From NCBI GenBank assembly GCA_001939945.1, contig MOEB01000005.1, forward strand, positions 62,001-126,000: a stretch of 64,000 nt of DNA. Direction: 5' to 3'. Below are positions 44,792-52,701 of this stretch, piece by piece. Within the stretch, counting starts at the first letter, position 1, and every line of letters begins with the position of its first letter. Made by a program: the position numbers and the translations under genes. The notes below the pieces were generated by a model. The model had not been told where the DNA came from. It did not search any database and worked only from the letters and a program-made list of their open reading frames with translations. The DNA comes from Aerophototrophica crusticola (lineage in GTDB: Bacteria; Pseudomonadota; Alphaproteobacteria; Azospirillales; Azospirillaceae).

Positions 44792-45169
44792 ATGACCGCG
44801 CGCAACGCCCTGATCCCCGCCGCCGTCCTGGCCCTGCTGTTGGCTGGCCCGGCCGTGGCGCAGCAGGACGCCCGGCCCGCCGCACCCCCGCCCCCTCCGC
44901 CGCCGCCGGCGAGCGCCCCCGCCCAGGATGACGTGATCGTCACCGCCCCCCGCAGCGTGGAGCCGGACTACCAGTCCGTCCAGGAATACCACGCCCGGGA
45001 GTTCGCCCGCCTGAACGCCATCTATGGCAAGCCGCCGCCGGTGGAGCCGCGCGGTGACCAGTCCCTGGACACCGGCGGCGCCATGGAGAACCCCAACAAC
45101 CGCTCCAGCACCGTGGACGCCATCCGCAACGCCCCGCCGGTGCGGGAGACGCTGGGCAACGGCCCCTGA
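44792..45169 (+). CDS. Exported Pro-rich protein of unknown function
   Basis: 125 residues from ATG 44792 (GAAGGAG upstream). Signal peptide NALIPAAVLALLLAGPAVAQQ, then a run of eight prolines, then DDVIVTAPRS, which looks like a TonB box (as in E-E-I-V-V-T-A). The rest (YQSVQEYHAREFARLNAIYG) is helical, with a polar end. It is too short to be a receptor; it may be a periplasmic adaptor or a secreted peptide precursor. No family recognised. Confidence 0.7.
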   Translation: MTARNALIPAAVLALLLAGPAVAQQDARPAAPPPPPPPPASAPAQDDVIVTAPRSVEPDYQSVQEYHAREFARLNAIYGKPPPVEPRGDQSLDTGGAMENPNNRSSTVDAIRNAPPVRETLGNGP

Positions 45170-45280
45170 CATCCTGACGATTCTCTCCCCGCCGGCCGGA
45201 ACGCTCCCCGGCGGGTGCGGTTGGGGCGGCAAGCCCCGCGGCGCAGGCGCCCGGGGCCTCCGACCCAGGGGAGGGACGCC

Positions 45281-46888
45281 ATGGCCGAACAGCCGCTCGA
45301 CAGCCGGAAGACGGAGACCCTGACCACCCGCCAGGGCCACCCGGTCTCGGACAACCAGAGCCTCCGCAGCGTGGGCGAGCGCGGCCCCGCGACGCTGGAG
45401 AATTACCAGTTCATCGAGAAGATCACCCACTTCGACCGGGAACGCATCCCGGAGCGGGTGGTGCATGCCCGCGGCACGGGGGCCCACGGCTATTTCGAGG
45501 CCTATGGCCGCATCGGGGACGAGCCCGCGTCCAAGTACACCCGCGCCAAGGTGCTGACCAAGGCAGGCGTGCGCACGCCGGTCTTCATCCGCTTCTCCAC
45601 CGTCATCGGCGCCAAGGACTCACCCGAAACGGCCCGCGACCCGCGCGGCTTCGCCATCAAGTTCAAGACGGAGGACGGCGTCTGGGACCTGGTGGGCAAC
45701 AATTTGAAGATCTTCTTCATCCGGGACGCCATCAAGTTCCCGGACATGATCCACGCCTTCAAGCCCGACCCGGTGACCAACCGGCAGGAGCCCTGGCGCT
45801 TCTACGACTTCGTCATGCACCACCCGGAAAGCCTGCACATGGTGACCTGGGTGAAGAGCCCCTGGGGCATCCCCGCCAGCTACCGGCAGATGGAAGGGTC
45901 CAGCGTCAACACCTACAAGCTGGTGAACGACCAGGGGGAGGCGGTGCTGTGCAAGTTCAGCTTCCAGCCGAAGCTGGGCGTGCGCAACCTGACCAGCCAG
46001 GAAGCCGCCGAGATCCAGGCCCAGGACGTGGGCCACGCCACCAAGGACCTGTATGACGCCATCGAGCGCGGCGACTTCCCGGAGTGGGAGATGTGCGTCC
46101 AGGTGATGTCCGACGACGCCCACCCGGAGCTGGACTTCGACCCCCTGGACGACACCAAGCGCTGGCCGGAGGACAAGTTCCCCCTGCTGCCCGTGGGCCG
46201 GGTGGTGCTGGACAAGAACCCATCCAACTTCTTCGCGGAGGTGGAGCAGTCCGCCTTCGGCACCGGCGTCCTGGTGGAGGGGATCGACTTCTCCGACGAC
46301 AAGATGCTCCAGGGCCGGACGCTGTCCTATTCGGACACCCAGCGCTACCGGGTGGGGCCGAACTACCTGCAGCTCCCCATCAACGCGCCCCTGAAGCCGG
46401 CCCACACCAACCAGCGGGACGGGCAGATGGCCTTCTATGTGGATGACGGGCAGCGCAACGCTCACGTCAACTATGAGCCCAGTTCCATGGGCGGGCTGAG
46501 CGAGGCGGGACGGCCGGCCAAGGAATACCACCAGTGGGTGGAGGGCCACCTGGGCCGCTACCAGACCACCCGCACGGCCGACGACTACCGCCAAGCCGGT
46601 GAGCGCTACCGCACCTTCGACGACCGGGAGCGGGAGGACCTGATCGCCAACCTGGGCGCCGACCTGCGGGCCTGCCCGGAGCACATCGCCCAGCGCATGG
46701 TCTGGCACTTCTGGCACTGCGACGAGGATTATGGCCGCCGCGTCGCCGAAGCCGCCGGCGTGGACCTGGAAACGGCCAAGGCCCTGCCGCCCCTGCCCGG
46801 CAAGCCCGCCCCCGGCGAGAAGGGCCAGGGCCCCACCTATACCAGCGGCAAGCGGGAGACGCCCGAGCACCGCGACGCGGCGGAGTAA
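45281..46888 (+). CDS. Monofunctional heme catalase
   Basis: 535 residues from ATG 45281 (GGGGAGGG upstream). Distal histidine in [30 protein letters not shown], the distal Asn in [14 protein letters not shown], and the proximal heme-Tyr motif [14 protein letters not shown]. It decomposes hydrogen peroxide. The subunit is of the small type; the C-terminal tail ([15 protein letters not shown]) is short and lacks the flavodoxin-like domain of large catalases. It ends before a bidirectional terminator. Confidence 0.97.
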   Translation: MAEQPLDSRKTETLTTRQGHPVSDNQSLRSVGERGPATLENYQFIEKITHFDRERIPERVVHARGTGAHGYFEAYGRIGDEPASKYTRAKVLTKAGVRTPVFIRFSTVIGAKDSPETARDPRGFAIKFKTEDGVWDLVGNNLKIFFIRDAIKFPDMIHAFKPDPVTNRQEPWRFYDFVMHHPESLHMVTWVKSPWGIPASYRQMEGSSVNTYKLVNDQGEAVLCKFSFQPKLGVRNLTSQEAAEIQAQDVGHATKDLYDAIERGDFPEWEMCVQVMSDDAHPELDFDPLDDTKRWPEDKFPLLPVGRVVLDKNPSNFFAEVEQSAFGTGVLVEGIDFSDDKMLQGRTLSYSDTQRYRVGPNYLQLPINAPLKPAHTNQRDGQMAFYVDDGQRNAHVNYEPSSMGGLSEAGRPAKEYHQWVEGHLGRYQTTRTADDYRQAGERYRTFDDREREDLIANLGADLRACPEHIAQRMVWHFWHCDEDYGRRVAEAAGVDLETAKALPPLPGKPAPGEKGQGPTYTSGKRETPEHRDAAE

Positions 46889-46905
46889 GGCGGGGCCGGA
46901 ATGCG

Positions 46906-46952
46906 AAAACCCTCAATAAGGCTGTCGCCGGACGGTCCTTATTGAGGGTTTT
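46906..46952. terminator. Bidirectional intrinsic terminator (catalase / gpt)
   Basis: AAAACCCTCAATAAGG (46906-46921) and CCTTATTGAGGGTTTT (46937-46952) form a perfect 16-bp stem with a 15-base loop. The stem carries an A-tract on one side and a T-tract on the other, so it works for both convergent genes. Confidence 0.95.
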
Positions 46953-46968
46953 TCGTTGGAATGGCGAA

Positions 46969-47430
46969 TCAGCGCTCGATCTGCAAGTAGCTGACCGGCA
47001 GCAGGTCCCAGGGGAAATGGATCCAGGTGTCCTGGCTCACCTCGGTGATGAAGGTGTCCACCAGGGGCCGGCCGGAGGGCTTGGCGTAGATGGTGGCGAA
47101 GTGGGCCTTGGGCAGCAGCTTGCGCACCACGGCGGCGGTCTTGCCGGTGTCCACCAAATCGTCGATCAGCAGCCAGCCGGCGCCCTCGTCGGTGACGGCG
47201 GTGGGGCTCTTCAGGATGCGGATGTCACCCTGGGTCTGGTTCTCGTACGACTTGACCGAGACCGTCTCGATCACCCGGATGTTCAGCTCCCGCGCCACGA
47301 TGGCGGCGGGCACCATGCCGCCGCGGGTGATGGCGATGATGCCGGTCCACGGCCCCTTGTCCTGCAGCCGCCAGGCCATGGCCTTGGCGTTGCGGTGCAG
47401 CTCCTCCCACGTCACGGGGAAGTTCTTCAT
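46969..47430 (-). CDS. gpt: Xanthine phosphoribosyltransferase
   Basis: 153 residues from ATG 47430. Purine PRTase with [37 protein letters not shown] and the PRPP motif [13 protein letters not shown]. The family end [17 protein letters not shown] is like that of E. coli Gpt. It salvages xanthine and guanine. The frame stays open beyond the ATG, but that part reads as non-coding. The region between it and the tRNA array probably holds both promoters. Confidence 0.95.
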   Translation of the reverse strand: MKNFPVTWEELHRNAKAMAWRLQDKGPWTGIIAITRGGMVPAAIVARELNIRVIETVSVKSYENQTQGDIRILKSPTAVTDEGAGWLLIDDLVDTGKTAAVVRKLLPKAHFATIYAKPSGRPLVDTFITEVSQDTWIHFPWDLLPVSYLQIER

Positions 47431-47550
47431 GGGATCGGGATGGGCGGCCACGGGCGGTACTCCTGGGTGAGAAAGCGCGACAGATAGCCGAAGCCGCGGC
47501 CCGGGGCAACGCGCAGCCCACGCATGTCGCCACGGCCGTTGAGAATCCCG

Positions 47551-47579
47551 TTGCAATGGGGCGCCTGTTCCGATAGAAC
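47551..47579 (+). promoter_or_regulatory. Promoter candidate for the tRNA-Arg array
   Basis: TTGCAA at 47551-47556, a 17-base spacer and TAGAAC at 47574-47579, about 53 bases before the first tRNA. Partial sigma70 match. Confidence 0.45.
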
Positions 47580-47632
47580 CCGCGTCCTCACCGGCCGGTG
47601 ACGCCACAAGCGCCGCCAGGGTCGGGGACAGG

Positions 47633-47709
47633 GCGCCCGTAGCTCAGCTGGATAGAGCACCAGACTACGAATCTGGGGGTCAGAGGTTCGAATCCTTTCG
47701 GGCGCGCCA
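47633..47709 (+). tRNA. tRNA-Arg (anticodon ACG), copy 1 of 4
   Basis: 77 bases with encoded CCA. Acceptor GCGCCCG pairs with CGGGCGC, and the anticodon loop CTACGAA gives ACG. It is the first unit of a 112-bp tandem array. Confidence 0.97.
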
Positions 47710-47744
47710 TTCCCCACCACATGCCGGTTGCAGGCCAAGGCGCT

Positions 47745-47821
47745 GCGCCCGTAGCTCAGCTGGATAGAGCACCAGACTACGAATCTGGGGGTCAGAGGTT
47801 CGAATCCTTTCGGGCGCGCCA
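47745..47821 (+). tRNA. tRNA-Arg (anticodon ACG), copy 2 of 4
   Basis: Identical to copy 1, offset by exactly 112 bases. The 35-base spacer contains TTCCCCACCACATGCCGG and is identical in all three gaps. Confidence 0.97.
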
Positions 47822-47856
47822 TTCCCCACCACATGCCGGTTGCAGGCCAAGGCGCT

Positions 47857-47933
47857 GCGCCCGTAGCTCAGCTGGATAGAGCACCAGACTACGAATCTGG
47901 GGGTCAGAGGTTCGAATCCTTTCGGGCGCGCCA
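47857..47933 (+). tRNA. tRNA-Arg (anticodon ACG), copy 3 of 4
   Basis: Identical to copies 1 and 2, with the same 112-base period. Confidence 0.97.
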
Positions 47934-47968
47934 TTCCCCACCACATGCCGGTTGCAGGCCAAGGCGCT

Positions 47969-48045
47969 GCGCCCGTAGCTCAGCTGGATAGAGCACCAGA
48001 CTACGAATCTGGGGGTCAGAGGTTCGAATCCTTTCGGGCGCGCCA
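47969..48045 (+). tRNA. tRNA-Arg (anticodon ACG), copy 4 of 4
   Basis: Identical to the other three. The sequence after the CCA (TCTGCCTGCCGCGATG) departs from the spacer, so the array ends here. Confidence 0.97.
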
Positions 48046-48109
48046 TCTGCCTGCCGCGATGACAGGCGCGGATCGTTATCCTATCCCCCCAACGTTTGAG
48101 CCATGGACC

Positions 48110-48208
48110 GCCTCCCCTGCGGAAGCAGGGGCCCATGGTTTTTGACCCGCTCTCCGCCGTCACCGTGGCTAAAGAACTGTGGGCCCCTGCTTGCGCAGGG
48201 GAGGCAGG
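48110..48208 (+). repeat. Paired-hairpin intergenic repeat, family R2, copy 3
   Basis: CCCCTGCGGAAGCAGGGG then CCCATGGTTTTTGACCC on the left; AAGAACTGTGGGC and CCCCTGCTTGCGCAGGGG on the right. Closest to the copy at 29566 and in the same orientation. It takes up most of the 306-base gap between the tRNA array and the reductase gene. A GTG-rich stretch near 48262-48290 (ATGTGCGTGTCTGTGAATG) resembles a single arm of family R3. Confidence 0.8.
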
Positions 48209-48351
48209 AAGGATTGCGGGATGGTGTTTGGTGAGGTAGGCACGGAGGTGCAGGCCTTTCTGTTCATGTGCGTGTCTGTGAATGTTCCCTGGACACCGCC
48301 CCCCGGAAAGCGGTCCTCTCGCTGACCAGCGCCAAAAGGCACGGAGGGATC

Positions 48352-48882
48352 ATGGCCAAGCTCGTGTTCGGGATGAACCAGTCCCTGGACGGCTATGTGG
48401 ACCACACGGGCTTCGCCCCCAGCCCCGGCCTGTTCCGCCACTTCGTCCGGGAGGCGGAGGGGCAGGCGGGCAGCCTCTATGGCCGCCGGATCTATGAGAT
48501 CATGCGGTATTGGGAGGAGGACCAACCCGGTTGGGGCGCGGATGAGCATGCCTTCGCCGCCGCTTGGCGCCGACAGCCGAAATGGGTTGTTTCCCGCACG
48601 CTGACGGAGGTGGGCCCCAACGCGACCCTGGTCGGGGACGACCTGGAGGGCGCGGTCCGCGCGCTGAAGGCCGGGCGTGAGGGGGAGATCGAGGTCGCCG
48701 GGCCGGATCTGGCCCGCAGCCTGACCGACCTTGGCCTGATCGATGAGTACCGGATCTACCTGCACCCCGTGGTGCTGGGCCAGGGCAAGCCCTATTTCGC
48801 CGGTCCCCGGCCCCCGCTCCGCCTCATGGCCCATGACCGGATGGACGGGGACGTGCTCCGGCTGACCTATGTTCCCGCCTGA
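48352..48882 (+). CDS. Dihydrofolate reductase-family (RibD C-terminal-like) protein
   Basis: 176 residues from ATG 48352 (GGAGGG upstream). It begins AKLVFGMNQSLDGYVDHTGF, as members of the RibD_C/YyaP group do, then SLYGRRIYEIMRYW and PKWVVSRTL, and ends LIDEYRIYLHPVVLGQGKPY with the NADPH-site fold. Members are reductases of unknown substrate, not true DHFR. It is followed at 83 bases by the thioredoxin-like gene on the same strand. Confidence 0.88.
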   Translation: MAKLVFGMNQSLDGYVDHTGFAPSPGLFRHFVREAEGQAGSLYGRRIYEIMRYWEEDQPGWGADEHAFAAAWRRQPKWVVSRTLTEVGPNATLVGDDLEGAVRALKAGREGEIEVAGPDLARSLTDLGLIDEYRIYLHPVVLGQGKPYFAGPRPPLRLMAHDRMDGDVLRLTYVPA

Positions 48883-48901
48883 CCCTGTCGCCAACACGCA
48901 C

Positions 48902-48915
48902 TTTCGAATTCGAAA
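48902..48915. promoter_or_regulatory. Perfect 14-base palindrome before the thioredoxin-like gene
   Basis: TTTCGAATTCGAAA, 49 bases before the start of the thioredoxin-like gene. ACTTTCGAATTCGCAAC near 17378-17394 shares 16 of 18 bases of the wider context. A regulator site is possible; no family is suggested. Confidence 0.4.
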
Positions 48916-48964
48916 CTCTGCGATAGACTGGCGGCACCGTCCGAAGACCGGAAAGCTGGAACGC

Positions 48965-49486
48965 ATGCGCCGTATCGCCCTTGCCGCCGCCATCGCCCTC
49001 CTTGCCGCCCTGCCCGTTTCGGCGCAGGTGGCCCCGCCCAAGGTGGGGATCGCGGACCTGAAGGACCTGCCCCAGCCTCTGCCGCTGCCCTATGACGAGG
49101 AAGCCGACGCCGACAAGGACCTGGCCGCCGCCATGGCGCGGGCCAAGGCGTCGGGCAAGCGGGTGCTGGTCGATTTGGGCGGCGACTGGTGCCCGGACTG
49201 CCGCATCCTGGCGGCGGTGATGGACCTGCCGGAGGTGAAGCCCTTCCTGGCCGCCCACTTCGAGAAGGTCGTCATCGACGTGGGCCGGTTCAACAAGAAC
49301 CTCCACATCCCCCAGGGCTTCGGGATCGAGAAGCTGCGCGGCGTGCCCACCGTGCTGGTGGTGGAGCCCGACGGCACCCTGGTGAACAAGACCGACAGCG
49401 CGGAGCTGGCCGACGCCCGCTCCAAGACGCCCCAGGCCATGGTGGACTGGCTGGCCCGGTACGCCAAGCCGGTGAAGGGGTCGTGA
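48965..49486 (+). CDS. Exported thioredoxin-like protein (CPDC)
   Basis: 173 residues from ATG 48965. Signal peptide (IALAAAIALLAALPVSAQ). Thioredoxin fold with the active site DWCPDCRILAAVMD (CPDC instead of CGPC) and the cis-Pro in LRGVPTVLVVEPDG. It belongs to the thioredoxin_7/DUF255-like group and should work in the periplasm as a reductant or an assembly factor. It lies ahead of an R2 repeat and converges on the exported methyltransferase gene. Confidence 0.87.
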   Translation: MRRIALAAAIALLAALPVSAQVAPPKVGIADLKDLPQPLPLPYDEEADADKDLAAAMARAKASGKRVLVDLGGDWCPDCRILAAVMDLPEVKPFLAAHFEKVVIDVGRFNKNLHIPQGFGIEKLRGVPTVLVVEPDGTLVNKTDSAELADARSKTPQAMVDWLARYAKPVKGS

Positions 49487-49531
49487 GAACGGCCGCGGTT
49501 TAGGCCGAACGCGAGTTGGGGGCAGAGGGTG

Positions 49532-49627
49532 AGTCCCCCGCGCAGGCGGGGGCCCACAGTTCCTTCGCGACGGCAGCCCTGGCGAAAGGGTCAAAAACCG
49601 TGGACCCCCGCCTCCGCGGGGGAAGCG
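49532..49627 (-). repeat. Paired-hairpin intergenic repeat, family R2, copy 4
   Basis: CCCCCGCGCAGGCGGGGG then CCCACAGTTCC on the left; GGGTCAAAAACCGTGGACC and CCCGCCTCCGCGGGGGAAGC on the right. Orientation is like the copy at 27246. It lies between the convergent thioredoxin-like and methyltransferase genes. Confidence 0.8.
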
Positions 49628-49671
49628 GGGGTGTGGCGGAAGGACGCTTCCTTAAGAACGGGGACGCCCCC

Positions 49672-50508
49672 TCACTTTGCCGGCTTCACGAACCGCAGGG
49701 TCATGCGGTCGCTCTCGCCGATGGCGGCGTACTTGTCCTTGTCCTGGTCCTTCAGGGCGAAGCTGGGCGGCAGGGTCCAGACGCCCTTGGGGTGGTCCTT
49801 GGTGTCCTTCGGGTTGGCGTTCACCTCCGACGTGCCCGCCAGCTTGAAGCCAGCGGCCTCCGCCAGCTTCACCACATGGTCCTGCCGGACATAGCCGTTG
49901 GCGGCCTTGGGGTCCTGGGGCTGGTCGGTGTTGGCGCGGTGCTCAACCACCCCCAGCACGCCGCCGGGCTTCAGGGCCGCGTACATGGCCTTGAAGGCGT
50001 CCTCGGCCCAATCGTCGGCCATCCAGTTGTGCACGTTGCGGAAGGTCAGCACCAGGTCCGCGCTGCCGGGCGGCACCATGGCCAGCTTCTTCGGCCCGAA
50101 CTCCGTCACCTTGACCTCAGAATAGGCCTCGGGCGTGGCGGCCAGCTTCTCCGCATAGCGCTTCAGGCCGCGCTGCACGTAGTCCGTGGTGCTGTCCTTG
50201 TCCCAGCTGGCGGCCACATAGGTGCCCTTGCCCTTCATCACGGGGGCCAGCACCTCCGTGTACCAGCCGCCGCCCGGCCAGATCTCCACCACCGTCTGGC
50301 CCTGTTTCAGGCCGAAGAAGGTCAGCGTCTCCTTGGGGTGCCGGTACTGGTCGCGGGCCTTGTTGGCGTCGCTGCGGTGGGCGCCGGCCAGGGCTTGGTC
50401 CAGGGCGGCCGAGGTGGCGGCGTCCATCTCCGCGGCGGCGGGCAGGGAGACGAAGGCCGTGGCCAGCAGGGCGAGCCCGGCCAGGGCCGACTTGGGCAGG
50501 GGAATCAT
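49672..50508 (-). CDS. Predicted methyltransferase with a signal peptide
   Basis: 278 residues from ATG 50508 (GAGGAAACGCC upstream). Signal peptide (PKSALAGLALLATAFVSLPAAA) then a class I methyltransferase fold: QTVVEIWPGGGWYTEVLAP as motif I, DLVLTFRNVHNWM and ALKPGGVLGVVEHRANT. It resembles the group of exported 'predicted methyltransferases' (COG4798). Since SAM is not known in the periplasm, it may bind something else or be kept on the membrane. Function unknown. Confidence 0.85.
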   Translation of the reverse strand: MIPLPKSALAGLALLATAFVSLPAAAEMDAATSAALDQALAGAHRSDANKARDQYRHPKETLTFFGLKQGQTVVEIWPGGGWYTEVLAPVMKGKGTYVAASWDKDSTTDYVQRGLKRYAEKLAATPEAYSEVKVTEFGPKKLAMVPPGSADLVLTFRNVHNWMADDWAEDAFKAMYAALKPGGVLGVVEHRANTDQPQDPKAANGYVRQDHVVKLAEAAGFKLAGTSEVNANPKDTKDHPKGVWTLPPSFALKDQDKDKYAAIGESDRMTLRFVKPAK

Positions 50509-50623
50509 GGCGTTTCCTCGAAGCGATGGCATGGCCCCGTTGGCCGGGGCCAGTCACCCCTAGACCTAGCATCCGCCCCCCGCCCCGACCAGCACCACTC
50601 CCGGCCATGCCGGACGGGGCCGC

Positions 50624-51469
50624 TCAGCGCGCGCTCGACACCCGGTCCGCCGCCCCGGGGATGGTCCGCAGCGCCGCTTCCGCCAGCTTGGCATGGGCGG
50701 CGCTGGTGGGGTGCAGCCCGTCCCAGAACAGGTAGCCGACACAAGAGCGCCGGTCCGGGCAGGCCCCGGACACGTCGCGGAAGCCGGCCTTGGCGGGGTC
50801 GGCCATCACCTCCCGCGCCAGGGCGTGCACGTCCAGCCGGTGGACGCGCATGCCGGGATGCCGCGATTCCACCCCGTCCAGCATGCGGGCCAGGGCGGCG
50901 TTGTAGCTTTCGGTCAGGGCATTGGCGATGGCCGCCACCTGCGGCCCGAAGCCCCTGACCTGGGGGGCGAGCCCGATGTCCGGCAGGTTGGGTACCAGCA
51001 CGTTGGTGGCGCCGCGCTTGGCCAGGTCTTCCAGGATGCCGCGCAGGGTCGCCACCGCATCCGGCACCAGGGTGGCGCGGTTGGGCGCCCAGGGGGCCGC
51101 CAACAGGTCGTTGCCGCCGCCATAGACCACCAGCAGGGCGTTGGCCGGCACCTTGCCGTCGGGTCCCAGCCCGTCCAGGTAGCGGTCCGCCTGCACCCGC
51201 AGGGAATGCGCCCCGCCATGGATGCGCGCCCCGCCCACCGCGTGGTTGTTGCCGCCGCGGGTGGAGGCCACCAGCTTCGACCCCAACCGCTGCGCCAGCA
51301 CCTCCACCCAGACCGGCCCGTCGCTGAACCGGCCGGCATTGCCGATGTCCGACAGGCTGTCCCCCAGCACCACCAGCGGCACAGGCCCCTTGCCCAGGGG
51401 TGCCGCCCCGGTCGACCCCGCCGCCATCACGCCCGCGGCCACCACCATGCCCATCAATCCCTTCAACAT
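50624..51469 (-). CDS. SGNH/GDSL-type lipase or esterase, exported
   Basis: 281 residues from ATG 51469. Signal peptide (LKGLMGMVVAAGVMAAGSTGAA). Block I has VVLGDSLSDIGNAGRFSDG with the nucleophile Ser; block III is VYGGGNDLL; block V is DGLHPTSAAHAKLAE with the catalytic Asp and His. The spacing fits the GDSL family that includes secreted phospholipases and outer-membrane esterases. No autotransporter barrel is present. The substrate is unknown. Confidence 0.92.
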   Translation of the reverse strand: MLKGLMGMVVAAGVMAAGSTGAAPLGKGPVPLVVLGDSLSDIGNAGRFSDGPVWVEVLAQRLGSKLVASTRGGNNHAVGGARIHGGAHSLRVQADRYLDGLGPDGKVPANALLVVYGGGNDLLAAPWAPNRATLVPDAVATLRGILEDLAKRGATNVLVPNLPDIGLAPQVRGFGPQVAAIANALTESYNAALARMLDGVESRHPGMRVHRLDVHALAREVMADPAKAGFRDVSGACPDRRSCVGYLFWDGLHPTSAAHAKLAEAALRTIPGAADRVSSAR

Positions 51470-51633
51470 CAGACCCGCCTTGCCTTCGACTGCGGGGCGG
51501 ACAGGTGGGCAAGAATGGGGATGGGGGCAATTACCCGGAATCGCGGGAGGGGTTCGTGGAGCCGTCATGTGGTGGCTGCCAAACACCCGGTGGCCCATGT
51601 TATGGTCATCCGACAAACCAGAGGAGCCGTCCC

Positions 51634-51876
51634 ATGCGATGGGCATTGGCTGATGTCACCCGGCGTTTGCCAGAGATCATCGACGCGACCCAGACGTCGC
51701 CCCAGGAAGTCGATCTGGGCGAGGGAAAGGGCGTGCTGGTCCTGTCCCTCAGGCCCCCCAAGCCCAAGACCCAGCCCCGCAGCCTGGCCGATGTCCTGAT
51801 GGACTCCCCGCTCTGGGGGTTCGATTTGGGCGACGACCTCAGGGACAAGTCCCTGCCGCGTGAGGTCGATCTTTGA
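51634..51876 (+). CDS. Antitoxin of a VapBC-type pair
   Basis: 80 residues from ATG 51634 (GAGGAG upstream). The N-terminal RWALADVTRRLPEIIDATQT, then EVDLGEGKGVLVLSLRPP, has the Phd/YefM-like DNA-binding look. The C-terminal LADVLMDSPLWGFDLGDDL, acidic and hydrophobic, is the kind of segment that wraps the toxin. Its stop overlaps the toxin start by a few bases. Confidence 0.8.
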   Translation: MRWALADVTRRLPEIIDATQTSPQEVDLGEGKGVLVLSLRPPKPKTQPRSLADVLMDSPLWGFDLGDDLRDKSLPREVDL

Positions 51877-52301
51877 CCTACCTGGCCGACACGAACGTCG
51901 TGTCCGTCTTCACCCAGACGGGACGGGACGCCGCGGTCCTGCAACGGTTGGACGCTGTGCCGTTCCTGTCCGTATACGTCAGCATCCTGACCCTCGGCGA
52001 ATTGCGGTTTGGCATCCGCCGGCTGCCCAGCGGGGCGAAGCGGGACCAGCTCAACGCTTGGCTCGAAACAAGCTTCATCCCCAGCCTTGCCGACCGCGTC
52101 CTTCTCGTCGATGAGGCCGTTTGCCAGACGTGGGCCGACCTTCGGGTCGCCGCCGGCCGGACCTTGCCGGTGACCGACAGCCTAATCGCCGCCACGGCCA
52201 TCGCCCACGACATGGTGCTGGTCACCCGCAACGTCCGGGACTTCCAGGGCGTGCCGGTCCGGCTCTGGAACCCGTGGGACACCCCAACCCCACCCTCCTG
52301 A
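51873..52301 (+). CDS. PIN-domain toxin (VapC-like)
   Basis: 142 residues. It starts at TTG 51873, overlapping the antitoxin stop. PIN acidic residues: Asp in TYLADTNVVS, Glu in LTLGELRFGIRRL, Asp in LPVTDSLIAATA and the last in VTRNVRDFQ. These coordinate metal for RNA cleavage, typically of tRNA or rRNA. It is closest to FitB-type VapC. The module sits between an esterase gene and a hypothetical gene. Confidence 0.93.
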   Translation: MTYLADTNVVSVFTQTGRDAAVLQRLDAVPFLSVYVSILTLGELRFGIRRLPSGAKRDQLNAWLETSFIPSLADRVLLVDEAVCQTWADLRVAAGRTLPVTDSLIAATAIAHDMVLVTRNVRDFQGVPVRLWNPWDTPTPPS

Positions 52302-52372
52302 CGCCCCAAGGCGCCCTTGGCCGGCAGCGTCCCCTGTCATAGAGTCCCGCCGTCCCCCGCCGGCAGCCGCCA

Positions 52373-52696
52373 ATGAAGTTCATCCGCCTTGAGGCCATCA
52401 TCCACGCCGACCGCCATGCCACCCTGGCGGCGGCCGCGGACGCGATCAGTGCCGGCGGCGGCTGGGTCACCGACCATTCGCTGTTGTCCGACGTGATGGC
52501 GATCCTGAACTTCCAGGTCCCTGCCGACAGCACGGGCCGGCTGGCCGCCGCCCTCCTCGCCGCCGGTATCCCGGCCAAGCCCGCCCTCCCAGAAACCATG
52601 GGCAACGGGGCAGAGGATGTGTCCGGGCAGTTGACCCTGACCTTCCCGCAGGGCACCGGCGACTTGCGCCGGGCGGTGCCGGCATTCGACGGGTAG
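52373..52696 (+). CDS. Hypothetical protein, 107 residues
   Basis: Begins MKFIRLEAIIHADRHATLAA, without a signal peptide. It has an alternating strand/helix pattern (AILNFQVPADSTGRLAAALL), then ISGQL-like strand SGQLTLTFPQGTGDLRR. A small alpha/beta protein, perhaps ACT-like. No family recognised. Its composition fits the host, and it converges on the NUDIX-type gene. Confidence 0.65.
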   Translation: MKFIRLEAIIHADRHATLAAAADAISAGGGWVTDHSLLSDVMAILNFQVPADSTGRLAAALLAAGIPAKPALPETMGNGAEDVSGQLTLTFPQGTGDLRRAVPAFDG

Positions 52697-52701
52697 AGCC
52701 C

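Noticed and set aside
47633-48045. Regular repeats resembling a CRISPR array
   Set aside because: The 77-base repeats fold as tRNA-Arg and the 35-base spacers are identical to each other; no cas genes.
47427-48163. Frames on the minus strand with repeated products such as RPKGFEPLTPRFVVWCSIQ
   Set aside because: These are translations of the antisense of the tRNA-Arg genes, a well-known annotation artefact.
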